This document shows positions 52,489 through 63,039 of a stretch of 64,000 nucleotides of DNA, piece after piece (position 1 is the stretch's first letter; every line of letters starts with the position of its first letter). The stretch is from Streptomyces sp. NBC_00708. GTDB taxonomy: Bacteria > Actinomycetota > Actinomycetes > Streptomycetales > Streptomycetaceae. The notes under the pieces are model-generated. The model made no database searches. It was not told where the DNA came from and saw only the letters and a program-made list of their open reading frames with translations. Both the position numbers and the translations under genes were made by a program. The DNA lies in contig CP108997.1 of assembly GCA_036226585.1 (NCBI GenBank), forward strand, positions 1,860,001 through 1,924,000, read 5' to 3'.

Positions 52489-54093
52489 TCATCGTCCGGC
52501 GCCCGCCTTCGCGGGGCTCTCCTCACCGCGTACGGGCTGCTGCCCGGCCGGTTCGCGGCCCGGCAGCCACAGGGCGACCACGAGCGTGCCGATCAGGGCG
52601 ACGGCGGCCGAGCCGAGGGCCGTGACGTGCATGGCGCTCATGAACGCGTCGTGGGCGGCGCCGACCAGCGGGGCGCCCTGGGGGCCCAGCTTCTCGGCGA
52701 CGGCGAGGGTGGCCTCGATGGACTCCCCCGCCGCGTGCCGGGCCCCGGCGGGCAGCGCGCCGAGGTGGTCCTCGATGTCACTGCGGTAGACGGTGGACAG
52801 CACCGAGCCGAGCACGGCGATCCCGAGTGCGCCGCCGACCTGGCGGAACGTGTTGTTGACGGCCGAGCCGGAGCCGGCCTTCTCGCGCGGCAGGGCCTGC
52901 ATCACGGCGACGGTGACCGGCGGCATGACGTGGGCCATACCGGTGCCCTGGACGAAGAAGACGACGCACATGACCCAGACGGGCGTGCCGGCGTCGAACA
53001 GGGCGAACGCGGCCAGGCCGACGGCGACGGCGAGCATGCCGGCGGTGCAGACGGCACGGGCGCCGAAGCGGGCGACGACGATCCGGGCGCGGGGCGCGAA
53101 GAGCATCTGCGCCACGGCCAGCGGCAGGATCAGCAGTCCGGACTGCAGGGCGCTGTAGCCGCGCACGCTCTGCATGTAGAAGGCGGAGAAGAAGGTGACG
53201 CCCATCAGCGCGAAGAAGATCAGCGCGATGGCGGCGACGGCGGCGGAGAACGCGGGCTTCCTGAAGTACGAGACGTCGATCGCCGGGCTGGCGCTGCGCT
53301 TCTCGTGGAGGACGAAGACCACCAGGACGGCGAGGCCGCCGATGACCGGCAGCAGGACCGAGACGTCGGTGAAGTCGGCGAGCTCGCCGCCCCGGATGAT
53401 GCCGTACACCAGCAGCACCAGGCCGATGATGGAGAGCACCACGCCGACCGGGTCGAGCCGGCCCGGCTTCGGGTCCTTCGAGTCCGGCACCAGCCACACC
53501 ATGGCGGCCAGGGCGACGATCACGACGGGCACGTTGACCAGGAAGATCGAGCCCCACCAGAAGTGTTCGAGGAGCAGACCGCCGGTGATGGGGCCGATGG
53601 CGATGCCGAGGCCGACGCTGCCGGCCCAGATGCCGATGGCCTTGGGCTGCTCGTCGCGCTCGAAGACGTTCATCAGGACGGCCAGGGTGGCCGGCATGAC
53701 GAAGGCGGCACCGAAGCCCATCAGGGCGCGCCAGGTGATCAGCTCGCCGGGCGAACCGGACAGGGCGGCGAGGGCGGAGCCGATGCCGAAGAGGGTGATG
53801 CCGAAGAGCAGGATCTTCTTGCGGCCCAGGCGGTCGCCCAGCAGGCCGGCGGTGAAGAGCAGGCCGGCGAAGACGAGCGTGTAGGAGTTGATCGCCCACT
53901 CCAGCTCGCTCTGGGTGGCGCCGATGCCGGTGGGCGAGGGAGAGGCGATCGTCTTGACGGCGACGTTCAGGATCGAGTTGTCCAGCACCACGATGAGCAG
54001 GCTGAACATCAGGACCACGAGAATCGCCCAGCGGCGGCGGTGGACCGCCTCCGGTATCTGGGACACGGCGGGAGCGCCGGACGGTGTGGACAT
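52489..54093 (-). CDS. MFS drug:H+ antiporter, DHA2 (EmrB/QacA) type
   Basis: 534 residues, about 14 membrane helices: [20 protein letters not shown], then [15 protein letters not shown] (motif D1), and motif [16 protein letters not shown]. Motif C lies in [20 protein letters not shown] and [17 protein letters not shown]. The C-terminal cytoplasmic tail is charged. It should expel cationic or hydrophobic drugs. ATG 54093 is chosen because the upstream extension would read through the operator at 54118-54136. It is upstream of its likely repressor gene. Confidence 0.92.
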   Translation of the reverse strand: MSTPSGAPAVSQIPEAVHRRRWAILVVLMFSLLIVVLDNSILNVAVKTIASPSPTGIGATQSELEWAINSYTLVFAGLLFTAGLLGDRLGRKKILLFGITLFGIGSALAALSGSPGELITWRALMGFGAAFVMPATLAVLMNVFERDEQPKAIGIWAGSVGLGIAIGPITGGLLLEHFWWGSIFLVNVPVVIVALAAMVWLVPDSKDPKPGRLDPVGVVLSIIGLVLLVYGIIRGGELADFTDVSVLLPVIGGLAVLVVFVLHEKRSASPAIDVSYFRKPAFSAAVAAIALIFFALMGVTFFSAFYMQSVRGYSALQSGLLILPLAVAQMLFAPRARIVVARFGARAVCTAGMLAVAVGLAAFALFDAGTPVWVMCVVFFVQGTGMAHVMPPVTVAVMQALPREKAGSGSAVNNTFRQVGGALGIAVLGSVLSTVYRSDIEDHLGALPAGARHAAGESIEATLAVAEKLGPQGAPLVGAAHDAFMSAMHVTALGSAAVALIGTLVVALWLPGREPAGQQPVRGEESPAKAGAGR

Positions 54094-54117
54094 GAGGAGC
54101 AGCCTAACGGCATTCCG

Positions 54118-54136
54118 ATACGATACCGTCTCGTAT
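54118..54136. promoter_or_regulatory. TetR-type operator before the DHA2 exporter
   Basis: ATACGATACCGTCTCGTAT has perfect 6-bp arms around a 7-bp centre, 24 nt upstream of the exporter start. The adjacent TTGTAAAGTCTTTAC (54136-54150) includes a second small inverted repeat, GTAAAGTCTTTAC. It is a good candidate for the downstream TetR protein. Confidence 0.65.
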
Positions 54137-54261
54137 TGTAAAGTCTTTACCGATGACCCGGCCGCCCGGCCCACTTCCCGCGACCGGCTCCGGGATGCCA
54201 CCATGGAAGCGATCCGGGGACGCCGTCAGGGCGCCTCGAGATGACGAAGGAGCCACCTGCC

Positions 54262-55146
54262 ATGTCGCTTCAGGCTGCGCAGAACCAGTCCGCCACCCCC
54301 GCGGGAACCCCCTCCGACAGCAGCAAGGCGCTGTACGGGGGCAAGAGCAACCGCCGGGTCACCGTCCACGACATCGCCGCCGCCACCGCGCGCGGCGAGA
54401 AGTGGCCCATGCTCACCGCCTACGACGCGATGACCGCGTCCGTCTTCGACGAGGCCGGCATCCCGGTCATGCTCGTCGGCGACTCCATGGGCAACTGTCA
54501 CCTCGGCTACGAGACCACCGTGCCCGTCACGATGGACGAGATCGCCATGCTGTCCGCCGCCGTCGTCCGGGGCACCAAGCGCGCCCTGATCGTGGCGGAC
54601 CTGCCCTTCGGGGCGTACCAGGAGAGCCCGGTCCAGGCCCTGCGCAACGCGACCCGGCTCATCAAGGAGTCCGGTGTCGGCGCCGTCAAGCTGGAGGGCG
54701 GCGAGCGCAGCCACGAGCAGATCAAGCTGCTGGTCGAGGCCGGCATCCCGGTCATGGCCCACATCGGCCTGACCCCGCAGTCCGTCAACGCGATGGGCTA
54801 CCGGGTCCAGGGCCGCGGCGAGGAGGCCGCCCAGCAGATGCTGCGCGACGCCAAGGCCGTGCAGGACGCGGGCGCGTTCGCCGTCGTCCTGGAACTCGTA
54901 CCGGCCGAACTGGCCGCCGAGGTCACCCGCACCCTGCACATCCCGACCATCGGGATCGGCGCCGGTCCGGACACCGACGCGCAGGTGCTGGTCTACACCG
55001 ACATGGTCGGACTGACCGGCGGCAAGGTGCCGCGCTTCACCAAGCAGTACGCCGACCTGCGGCAGATCCTCGGCGACGCCGCGAAGGCGTACGCGGACGA
55101 GGTCGTCGGCGGCACCTTCCCGGCCCCGGAGCACACCTTCCACTGA
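54262..55146 (+). CDS. panB: ketopantoate hydroxymethyltransferase
   Basis: 294 residues. It makes ketopantoate from 2-ketoisovalerate and methylene-THF in pantothenate/CoA formation. The TIM-barrel motifs are [33 protein letters not shown] (metal Asp), [22 protein letters not shown] and a [13 protein letters not shown] strand. Residues 1-38 are a polar extension absent from E. coli PanB. ATG 54262 follows AAGGAG by 9 nt; ATG 54241 has no RBS. It is divergent from the DHA2 exporter. A hairpin follows 52 nt behind the stop. Confidence 0.96.
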   Translation: MSLQAAQNQSATPAGTPSDSSKALYGGKSNRRVTVHDIAAATARGEKWPMLTAYDAMTASVFDEAGIPVMLVGDSMGNCHLGYETTVPVTMDEIAMLSAAVVRGTKRALIVADLPFGAYQESPVQALRNATRLIKESGVGAVKLEGGERSHEQIKLLVEAGIPVMAHIGLTPQSVNAMGYRVQGRGEEAAQQMLRDAKAVQDAGAFAVVLELVPAELAAEVTRTLHIPTIGIGAGPDTDAQVLVYTDMVGLTGGKVPRFTKQYADLRQILGDAAKAYADEVVGGTFPAPEHTFH

Positions 55147-55198
55147 GGCCGCGCCAGGCCACTGGGGCTCGCGCCCCGATGACCACCACCGGCACGAA

Positions 55199-55234
55199 CG
55201 ACAGCCCGCCGACTCCCCCATCGGCGGGCTGTCG
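55199..55234 (+). terminator. hairpin terminator behind panB
   Basis: Perfect 14-bp stem (55199-55212 with 55221-55234) and 8-nt loop. The right-arm core GGCGGGCTGTCGG recurs at 55276-55288 and, with one change, at 55254-55266, so the 3' side of the gap is a decayed repeat of it. Confidence 0.82.
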
Positions 55235-55311
55235 GCCGTTGTCGGCGGCTATAGGCAGGCTGTCGGCCCGCTGTAGGCGGGCTGTCGGTGGCGGCTGGTC
55301 TAGTAGTCGGC

Positions 55312-56327
<1,016 letters not shown>

Positions 56328-56331
<4 letters not shown>

Positions 56332-57185
56332 GCACGACGACTCTGACGCCCACCCCCACCGACACACCCGTCTCCGCGCCGGCCGCCAAGCTCCACGACG
56401 AGGGCGGCATCGGCCTGCGGAACAACCTGCGCCACATCGGGGCCCTGGTCCGGCGCAATCTGCTCCAGATCAAGAAGGATCCGGAGTCGATGTTCGACGC
56501 GCTGCTGATGCCCGTCATCTTCGTGCTGCTGTTCGTGTACGTCTTCGGCGGCTCGGTCGGCGGCAGCATGGGCGGCGGCCGGCAGGAGTACCTGAACTAC
56601 CTGATCCCCGGTCTGATGGCGATGATGGGCATGAACATCGCCATGGCCGTCGGCAGCGGTGTCAACGACGACTTCCGCAAGGGGGTCATGGACCGCTTCC
56701 GTACGATGCCGATCGCGCGCTCCTCGGTGCTCGTCGCCAAGATCGTGGTCGAGCTCGGCCGGATGATGGTCGCCACGCTCATCCTGCTGGGCATGGGCTT
56801 CGCCCTCGGCATGGAGCTCCACGGGTCCGTGCTCGGACTGATCGGGGCGATCGGCCTGTCGGCCGCGTTCGGCGCCGCGATCATGTGGATCTTCATCCTG
56901 CTCGGCCTGGCCATGAAGACGTCCCAGGCGGTTCAGGGAATGGGGATGCTGGTCATGATGCCGCTCCAGTTCGGTTCCTCGATCTTCGCCCCGCCCACGA
57001 CGATGCCGGGCTGGCTCCAGACGTTCACCGACTACAACCCGCTGTCGAACCTGGCGGACGCCGCGCGCGGTCTCATGATGGGCACCCCGCTCGGCCACTC
57101 GGTCTGGCTGACGCTCGGCTGGGCCGTGGTCATCACGGCGGCCGTGGCCCCGCTCGCGGTCTCCAAGTTCCGCAAGAAGTCCTGA
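56328..57185 (+). CDS. ABC-2-type permease, DrrB-like
   Basis: 285 residues, about six membrane helices: MFDALLMPVIFVLLFVYVFG, LNYLIPGLMAMMGMNIAMAV and so on, with the ABC-2 motif YNPLSNLADAARGLMMG near the end. The start codon overlaps the ATPase stop (ATGA), with GAGGAGG before it. It partners the DrrA-like protein to move a hydrophobic compound outward; the substrate is unknown. Its stop is 2 nt from the stop of the converging regulator. Confidence 0.94.
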
Positions 57186-57187
57186 CG

Positions 57188-60100
57188 TTACGAGCCGGGT
57201 TCCGATTCCGCGTCCACGAGGGCGGCGGCCTCCTCCAGGGAGAGGCCGCCGCCCTCGGCGTACGCGGCCTCGTAGGCGGCGTCGCCCAGCCGGACGCGCA
57301 CCAGCTCCTCGGCGCGGGCGAAGTTCTCGCGCTCCATCGCGTTCATGAAGTGGCCCTCCGGCAGATGGGCCCGGCCGGACCCCAGCAGCCGCGCCGCGGT
57401 GAGGGACCTCTCCTCCCCGCCGAGACCGGCCAGCGCCCAGGCCAGGATGACCAGATTGATCACCGCCATCTGCGGCGCGACCATCTGCGTCAGCGGGTCC
57501 TGCATCGACTCCAGCGCCCGCCGGCTCCGCTCCAGCCCCCGGGCGTACGCGCCGTCCTGGTTGTCCAGCCAGGCCAGGCCGCCGAGCACGAAGCCCTCGA
57601 AGACCGCCATGGTCTCCGACTTGAACTCCTCGTGCAGCAGGGTGAACTGCTCGCGCGCCTCGTCGGTGCGCCCGTCCCGGCCCAGCCACATCGCCATGAA
57701 CAGCCGGGCCGCGGGCCGCGCCTCGTGCCCGGTCTGGCGCTCGTCGCCCAGCACCTCGCGCATGATCGCCTCGCCCTCGGCGCCCCGGTCGAGCTCGGTG
57801 AGCACGGAGGCGTAGCGGATGCGCAGGACGGAGACCTGGGCGAGGGCGCCCAGCCTCTCGGCCGAGCGGATCGCGGCCTGGAAGTCCTCGGCCGCCTGCG
57901 CGTAGGCGCCCTGCTTCTCGTTGGCCTCGCCGCGCGAGGAGAGCGCCTCGGCCATGCCCCAGTCGTCGCCGAGCCGGCGGAAGATCGCCAGGCTCTCGTC
58001 GGCGTCCGTATGGGCCTCGCCGGCCCAGTCGGGGCGGTTGGCCAGCACGTTGGCCCGCATCTGGAGGGCGGCGGCCAGCTCCCACTCGTAACCGAACTCC
58101 CGGGCCCCGCGCACCGTTTCGTCCAGCAGGTGCCGCAGGTCGGAGACGCCGCCGGTCAGCATCACGGCGTAGAACCAGAGCGAGGCGGGGCTGCGGCAGG
58201 TCTGCGGCTGGCCGGCCCGGTAGGTCGCCACGATCGCCCGCAGCCGGGCCATGCTGGCCTCGTTCGTCCACTCGTCCATCGCGTGGTCCATGTTGACCAG
58301 CTGGACGAGACCGACCTGCCGCCGCGCCTCCTCCAGCAGCTCCTGCCGCATGGGCGGGGGCGCGTCGGTGCAGCGCTCGTGGAGCGAGGGCGCGGGCCGT
58401 ACGGGCGGGGCGAACGGGTCGGGGCCGAGGGCCGCCGCCGCGTCCGCCCAGTGCAGGGCGTCGCCGCGCAGGTTGCGGATCTGCCAGTACCAGGAGAGCG
58501 ACAGCACCATGCACAGCGCCTCCTGCTCGTCGCGCGCGGCGACGGCGTGGCGCAGGGCGGTGCGCAGGTTCTCGTACTCGCGCTGGAGGAGCCGGACGGC
58601 GGCGAGCTGTCCGGAGCCGCGCAGCAGCGGGTCGGTCGTACGGGCCAGCTCGCGGAAGAACACCAGGTGCCGGCGTTCGACGGCGTCCCGCTCCCCCGAC
58701 TCCTCCAGCCGCTCCGCCGCGTACTCGCCGACGGTCTCCAGGAGCCGGTAGCGCATCTGGCCGTCCTCGGCGGGCGCGGCCACGACGAGGGACTTGTCGA
58801 CGAGGGAGCCCAAGAGGCGGGCGGCGTCGCCCGCCCCGCCGGACCCGTCGGCGCAGACGGCCTCGGCGGCCTCCAGGGTGCAGCCGCCGGCGAAGACGGA
58901 GAGCCTGCGCAGGGTGACGCGCTCGTCGTCGTCCAGCAGCTCCCAGGACCAGTCGACGACGGCCCGCAGGGTCTGCTGGCGCGGCAGCACGGTCCGGCTG
59001 CCGCTGGTCAGCAGGCGGAAGCGGTCGTCGAGCCGGTCCGCGATCTGCTGCGGGGTGAGCATCCGCAGCCGGGCCGCGGCGAGTTCGATGGCGAGCGGCA
59101 GCCCGTCCAGGCGGCGGCAGATCTCGGCGCCGGCCAACGCCGTCGCCTCGTCCGCGTCGACCCGGAAGCCGGGGCGGGCGGCGGCGCCGCGCTCGGCCAG
59201 CAGGCGCAGCGCGGTCGGGTCCGGCAGCGGATCGACCGGACGGACCGCCTCGCCCGGCACACCGAGGGGTTCCCGGCTGGTCGCGAGGACGGTGAGGCCG
59301 GGGCAGCGGGCCAGCAGGTGGTCGGCGAGGGCGGCGGCGGCCTCGATGACGTGCTCGCAGTTGTCCAGCAGGAGCAGCATGCGGCGGCGGGAGCAGTACT
59401 CGGTGAGCCGGGCCAGCGACTCACCGGCGGCGCGCTCGTCGCCCGAGGCCCGCTCGGCGGCCCGCAGCTCCCCGGAGCCCGCCCCGCTCAGCACCGTCTC
59501 CCGGGCGCCCAGCGCGGCGAGCACCGCCTCCGGCACGGCCTCGGGGTCGTCGACCGGCGCCAGTTCGGCCAGCCAGACGCCGTCCGGCCAGGTGCCGGGG
59601 TCGACGGTGTCCGCGACCTCCTGCGAGAGCCGGGTCTTGCCCGCGCCGCCGGGCCCGAGCAGGGTGACGAGCCTTCCCCGGGAGAGGTCGTCGCGCAGCG
59701 CCGCCATCTCGGACTCCCGCCCGACGAAGCTGGTGAGACGGGCGCGGAGGTTGCCGAGAGGGGCGGGTGCGGAGGGCTTCACGGGGGCCGGCGGCGCGGG
59801 CTCCTGCCGCAGCAGCTCCCCGTACAGGGTGGTCAGCTCGGTGCCCGGGTCGGTGCCGAGGCGGTCGGCGATCAGGGTGCGCACCTCGTCGTACGCGGCC
59901 AGGGCCTGGGCGGTGCGCCCGGCGTCGCGCAGGGCGCGCAGGCGCAGCGCCTGAAGGGGTTCGTCGAGGGGGTGCTCGCCGCAGAGCGCGGTCAGTTCCG
60001 GCAGCGCCTCGGTGGCCCGGCCGAGCCGGAGCGCGGCGGCGAGCCTGTCCCGGCGGGCGTCGAGCCGGCGGGCCGTCCAGCGCGCGGCGGCGGCGTACCG

Positions 60101-60520
60101 GTCGGGGAGGTCGGCGAGCGCGGGGCCCCGCCAGAGCGCGAGCGCGTCGTCGAGGACGCTCATCGCGCGGGCCGGGTCGCCCTCCGCGAGGGCCCTGGCC
60201 CCCTCGCCGGCCAGCCGCTCGAAGCGGAACAGGTCGACGGCCTCCGGTTCGGCGGCCAGCCGGTAGCCGCTCTCCGCCGAGGCGACGGCCTGGTGCCCGA
60301 TGGCCCGGCGCAGCCGTCCGACCAGGGCCTGGAGTGCGGCGGGCGCGTCGGCGGGCGGTTCGCCGTCCCACACCTCGTCGACGAGCACGCCCACCGGGAC
60401 CGTCCGCCCGGGGCGCAGCGCGAGCACGGTGAGCAGGGCGCGCAGCCGCGCACCGCCGACGGGGAGGACCGTGCCGTCGTCGCGGAGTGCCTGGGTGGTG
60501 CCGAGGATGCCGTAGCGCAC
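57188..60520 (-). CDS. AfsR-like regulator (winged helix, BTAD, STAND ATPase, TPR)
   Basis: 1110 residues from GTG 60520 with GGAG about 8 nt before. The DNA-binding winged helix (about 2-90) is GARLRALLTVLALRPGRTVP to SAESGYRLAA. BTAD (about 97-245) follows. NB-ARC ATPase: P-loop GPGGAGKTRLSQEVAD near 305, Walker B MLLLLDNCEHV, LATSREPLGVPGE. A helical TPR-like part runs to the end with the C-terminal GDAAYEAAYAEGG. It should activate target promoters after ATP-dependent assembly. The DrrAB-like exporter converges on it and may be a target; no antibiotic genes are in the window. Confidence 0.93.
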   Translation of the reverse strand: MRYGILGTTQALRDDGTVLPVGGARLRALLTVLALRPGRTVPVGVLVDEVWDGEPPADAPAALQALVGRLRRAIGHQAVASAESGYRLAAEPEAVDLFRFERLAGEGARALAEGDPARAMSVLDDALALWRGPALADLPDRYAAAARWTARRLDARRDRLAAALRLGRATEALPELTALCGEHPLDEPLQALRLRALRDAGRTAQALAAYDEVRTLIADRLGTDPGTELTTLYGELLRQEPAPPAPVKPSAPAPLGNLRARLTSFVGRESEMAALRDDLSRGRLVTLLGPGGAGKTRLSQEVADTVDPGTWPDGVWLAELAPVDDPEAVPEAVLAALGARETVLSGAGSGELRAAERASGDERAAGESLARLTEYCSRRRMLLLLDNCEHVIEAAAALADHLLARCPGLTVLATSREPLGVPGEAVRPVDPLPDPTALRLLAERGAAARPGFRVDADEATALAGAEICRRLDGLPLAIELAAARLRMLTPQQIADRLDDRFRLLTSGSRTVLPRQQTLRAVVDWSWELLDDDERVTLRRLSVFAGGCTLEAAEAVCADGSGGAGDAARLLGSLVDKSLVVAAPAEDGQMRYRLLETVGEYAAERLEESGERDAVERRHLVFFRELARTTDPLLRGSGQLAAVRLLQREYENLRTALRHAVAARDEQEALCMVLSLSWYWQIRNLRGDALHWADAAAALGPDPFAPPVRPAPSLHERCTDAPPPMRQELLEEARRQVGLVQLVNMDHAMDEWTNEASMARLRAIVATYRAGQPQTCRSPASLWFYAVMLTGGVSDLRHLLDETVRGAREFGYEWELAAALQMRANVLANRPDWAGEAHTDADESLAIFRRLGDDWGMAEALSSRGEANEKQGAYAQAAEDFQAAIRSAERLGALAQVSVLRIRYASVLTELDRGAEGEAIMREVLGDERQTGHEARPAARLFMAMWLGRDGRTDEAREQFTLLHEEFKSETMAVFEGFVLGGLAWLDNQDGAYARGLERSRRALESMQDPLTQMVAPQMAVINLVILAWALAGLGGEERSLTAARLLGSGRAHLPEGHFMNAMERENFARAEELVRVRLGDAAYEAAYAEGGGLSLEEAAALVDAESEPGS

Positions 60521-60636
60521 GCGCCCATTCTCCGTGACCCCCACCGGTGTGCGCACAGCCGCCCCGCCCCTGCTCGTCATGGGCCCACCCTTTCCGGTCC
60601 CGGGGCGGGAAGCGAACCGTTTCCGCCGTGTCGCCG

Positions 60637-61026
60637 TCAGTCCCCCGGCGCCGCGGGCTCCGCCGGCCCGACCGCGTAACCCGGCACGGACGGCCAGCGG
60701 ACGGTGAGCACCACGGACTCCTCCTCGGCGACCCAGGAGTGGTCGACGCCGACGCCCCACACCACGTAGTCGCCCTGCTCCTCCAGCAGCACGCTGCGCC
60801 CCGGCAGCTCCACCCGGAACCGCCCGCTGATGAGCACGAGCAGCGCGGTCCGGCTCTCCCCGCGCACCCATTGCGCCCGCTCGTCGCCCACCGGGTGGAC
60901 GCCCCACTTGATCTCGACGTCCTCACTGTGCCGGGGATCGCCCGCGTCCTTGAAGTGCCCGAGGATCCAGCCCCGGTCGAGCGCGGCATCCTTGCCCGCG
61001 TTGCCCACGTATACGTTGTCGTTCAC
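60637..61026 (-). CDS. cupin-like small protein (often misnamed signal peptidase I)
   Basis: 129 residues from GTG 61026 (MNDNVYVGNAG). The pattern SEDVEIKWGVHPVGDERAQW, LLVLISGRFRVELPG and GDYVVWGVGVDHSWVAEEES is a cupin beta-barrel with His/Glu candidates for a metal site. I recall close relatives labelled signal peptidase I; no membrane helix or Ser-Lys pair supports that. It is divergent from the M50 gene (74-nt gap) and lies 116 nt upstream of the AfsR-like gene. Confidence 0.8.
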   Translation of the reverse strand: MNDNVYVGNAGKDAALDRGWILGHFKDAGDPRHSEDVEIKWGVHPVGDERAQWVRGESRTALLVLISGRFRVELPGRSVLLEEQGDYVVWGVGVDHSWVAEEESVVLTVRWPSVPGYAVGPAEPAAPGD

Positions 61027-61100
61027 GTGGGGCGACGGTAGCAGGGGCGAAATACGGGGAGAGCCAGGTGGGCCGTGTGCCCGCCGCCTACGCTCAGGGC

Positions 61101-61886
61101 ATGGCAAGCGCAGCGCAGCAGCGGATCAGTCCGGTCTTTCTCGGGATCGCCGCCGTGACGGCCGTGGCCGGGTGGGCGGTGTGGACGGACTTCGCGGCGC
61201 AGCCCGGGTTCGCGACGTTCCTGTTCGTCACCGGGGCGTGGGTCGTGTCGCTGTGTCTGCACGAGTACGCGCACGCCAGGACCGCATTGCACAGCGGGGA
61301 CATCTCGATCGGGTCCAAGGGCTATCTGACGCTGAATCCGCTGAAGTACACGCACGCGCTGCTGAGCATCGTGCTGCCGGTGCTGTTCGTGATCATGGGC
61401 GGGATCGGGCTGCCGGGTGGTGCGGTGTTCATCGAGCGCGGGCGCATCCGGGGGCGGTGGAAGCACAGTCTGATCTCGGCGGCCGGGCCGCTGACCAACG
61501 TGCTGTTCGCGCTCGTGTGCACCGCGCCGTTCTGGCTGGACGCGCTGGACGGGGTACCCGCCGCCTTCCGTAACGCGCTGGCCTTCCTGGCGCTGCTCCA
61601 GGTGACGGCCGCCATCCTGAACTTCCTGCCGGTGCCGGGGCTCGACGGCTACGGGGTCATCGAGCCGTGGCTCTCGCACTCGGCCCGTCGCGCGGTCGAG
61701 CCGTTCGCCCCCTTCGGCCTGATCGCGGTCTTCGCCCTGCTGTGGGTCCCCGAACTGAACCGGGCCTTCTTCGACGCGGTGTACGCGCTGCTGCGCGGCC
61801 TGGACGTGGACGGCTTCTGGACGGACTGCGGCCTGGACGCGTACCGGTTCTGGCAGGGGGCGAACCCGGTGTGCGGGGCCGGCTAG
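61101..61886 (+). CDS. M50/site-2 protease-family membrane metalloprotease
   Basis: 261 residues, about five helices. The zinc motif LHEYAHAR (H-E-x-x-H) lies near residue 63, and the distal LPVPGLDGYGVI gives the N/L-PxP-x-LDG motif with the third ligand Asp. It cleaves substrates inside the membrane, and regulatory roles are common. ATG 61101 follows TACGCT (61089-61094) by 6 nt with no Shine-Dalgarno. Its stop overlaps the stop of the small converging ORF. Confidence 0.92.
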   Translation: MASAAQQRISPVFLGIAAVTAVAGWAVWTDFAAQPGFATFLFVTGAWVVSLCLHEYAHARTALHSGDISIGSKGYLTLNPLKYTHALLSIVLPVLFVIMGGIGLPGGAVFIERGRIRGRWKHSLISAAGPLTNVLFALVCTAPFWLDALDGVPAAFRNALAFLALLQVTAAILNFLPVPGLDGYGVIEPWLSHSARRAVEPFAPFGLIAVFALLWVPELNRAFFDAVYALLRGLDVDGFWTDCGLDAYRFWQGANPVCGAG

Positions 61887-62047
61887 GCGCGGCGGCGGCG
61901 CAGGTAGTACCAGGCCATGTTCGAGGAGAGGCCGACCAGCAGGACCCACACGATGCCGATGAGCACGCTGCCCTGCACGAAGGACGTCACGGCCGCGGCG
62001 AGGGCCAGGACGCAGACGACGAGGGCGTAGAGGGCGAGACGGGGCAT
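61883..62047 (-). CDS. 54-residue membrane miniprotein
   Basis: ATG 62047 to TAG 61883: MPRLALYALVVCVLALAAAV.. to ..MAWYYLRRRRA. Two hydrophobic segments (about 4-20 and 28-41) and a basic end predict a two-helix hairpin. AGGAG sits 8 nt before the ATG. The stop overlaps the protease stop on the other strand by 2 nt (61884-61885). Small proteins like this are common and poorly known; it could be an accessory to the protease, but that is only a guess. Confidence 0.75.
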   Translation of the reverse strand: MPRLALYALVVCVLALAAAVTSFVQGSVLIGIVWVLLVGLSSNMAWYYLRRRRA

Positions 62048-62100
62048 GGGGGTGGCTCCTGTCGGGGGGTGATGCGCGGTCCCCTCCAGTCTCCCCCATG

Positions 62101-62167
62101 TCCCCGGCCGTCCCCGGGAGGGTCCCCGGCCGTCCCCGGGAGGGTCCCCCGGCCGTCCCCGGGAGGG
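62101..62167. repeat. 22-bp GC-rich tandem repeat, three copies
   Basis: TCCCCGGCCGTCCCCGGGAG plus GG repeated at 62101 and 62123, and a 23-bp version at 62145, in the 123-bp gap between the miniprotein start and the F420 reductase 3' end. Each unit holds the palindrome CCCGGG. It could act as a terminator of the reductase gene, since it directly follows its stop on the minus strand. Confidence 0.75.
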
Positions 62168-62170
62168 TCC

Positions 62171-62881
62171 TCACACGTCGGTGGTGCGCAGTCCGGCGTG
62201 GGCCTTGTAGCGGCGGTTGACCGAGATCAGGTTGGCGACCAGCGACTCGACCTGGTGGGCGTTGCGCAGCCGGCCCGCGAAGATGCCGCGCATACCGGCG
62301 ATGCGGCCGGCCAGCGCCTGGACGATGTCGGTGTCGGCGCGGGCCTCGCCCAGCACCAGGACGTCGGTGTCGATCTCCTCGATGGACTCGTCCTGGAGGA
62401 GGACCGCCGACAGGTGGTGGAAGGCGGCGGTGACGCGGGAGTCCGGCAGCAGGGCGGCGGCCTGTTCGGCGGCGCTGCCCTCCTCCGGCTTCAGCGCGTA
62501 GGCGCCCTTCTTGTCGAAGCCGAGCGGGTTGACGCAGTCGACGACGATCTTCCCGGCCAGCTCCTCGCGCAGCGACTCCAGTGTCTTGGCGTGGCCGTCC
62601 CACGGCACCGCGACGATCACCACATCGCTCTCCCGCGCGCAGGTCGCGTTGTCCGCGCCGCGTACGCCGTTGCCCAGCTCCCCGGCCGCCGCCTCCGCGC
62701 GGTCCGCGGCGCGGGAGCCGATGATCACCTGCTGGCCGGCGCGGGCGAAGCGGTACGCGAGGCCGCGCCCCTGCGGCCCGGTGCCGCCGAGCACGCCGAC
62801 GGTCAGGCCGGACACGTCCGGCAGGTCCCAGGGGTCCTTGGCGGGGGGCTTGGGCGCGCTGCCGCTGTCATTCGTAGTCAT
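62171..62881 (-). CDS. F420-dependent NADP reductase (NpdG-type)
   Basis: 236 residues. The Rossmann start TVGVLGGTGPQGRGLAYRFA and VVDCVNPLGFDKKGAYAL are typical of F420H2:NADP+ oxidoreductase; SRAADRAEAAAG binds the NADP phosphate side. It swaps hydride between deazaflavin F420 and NADP in the cytoplasm. An N-terminal tail (about 1-24) is low complexity. ATG 62881 is chosen over 62950 because it matches the usual N-terminus. Confidence 0.93.
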   Translation of the reverse strand: MTTNDSGSAPKPPAKDPWDLPDVSGLTVGVLGGTGPQGRGLAYRFARAGQQVIIGSRAADRAEAAAGELGNGVRGADNATCARESDVVIVAVPWDGHAKTLESLREELAGKIVVDCVNPLGFDKKGAYALKPEEGSAAEQAAALLPDSRVTAAFHHLSAVLLQDESIEEIDTDVLVLGEARADTDIVQALAGRIAGMRGIFAGRLRNAHQVESLVANLISVNRRYKAHAGLRTTDV

Positions 62882-63039
62882 GGCCCCGACACTACTGCGA
62901 GGTACGGCGCCGCAGCCCGCGCTCCCCGGCCGGTGGGACGTACGTCGCACGGCTCCCTGCCTCCCGCCGCCACCCGTACGGATGGCTGTCCGGCCTTTCG
63001 CCGGTGGCGGGGCCCCGGCATGGTGCAGGATGCCGGGCC

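Noticed and set aside
57188..60520. Cluster-situated regulator of an antibiotic gene cluster
   Set aside because: The protein is AfsR-like, but no polyketide, peptide or other biosynthetic genes are in the window; only a DrrAB-like exporter is near.
60637..61026. Signal peptidase I
   Set aside because: Related proteins carry that label, but the protein has no membrane helix and no Ser/Lys catalytic pair; the sequence fits a cupin barrel.
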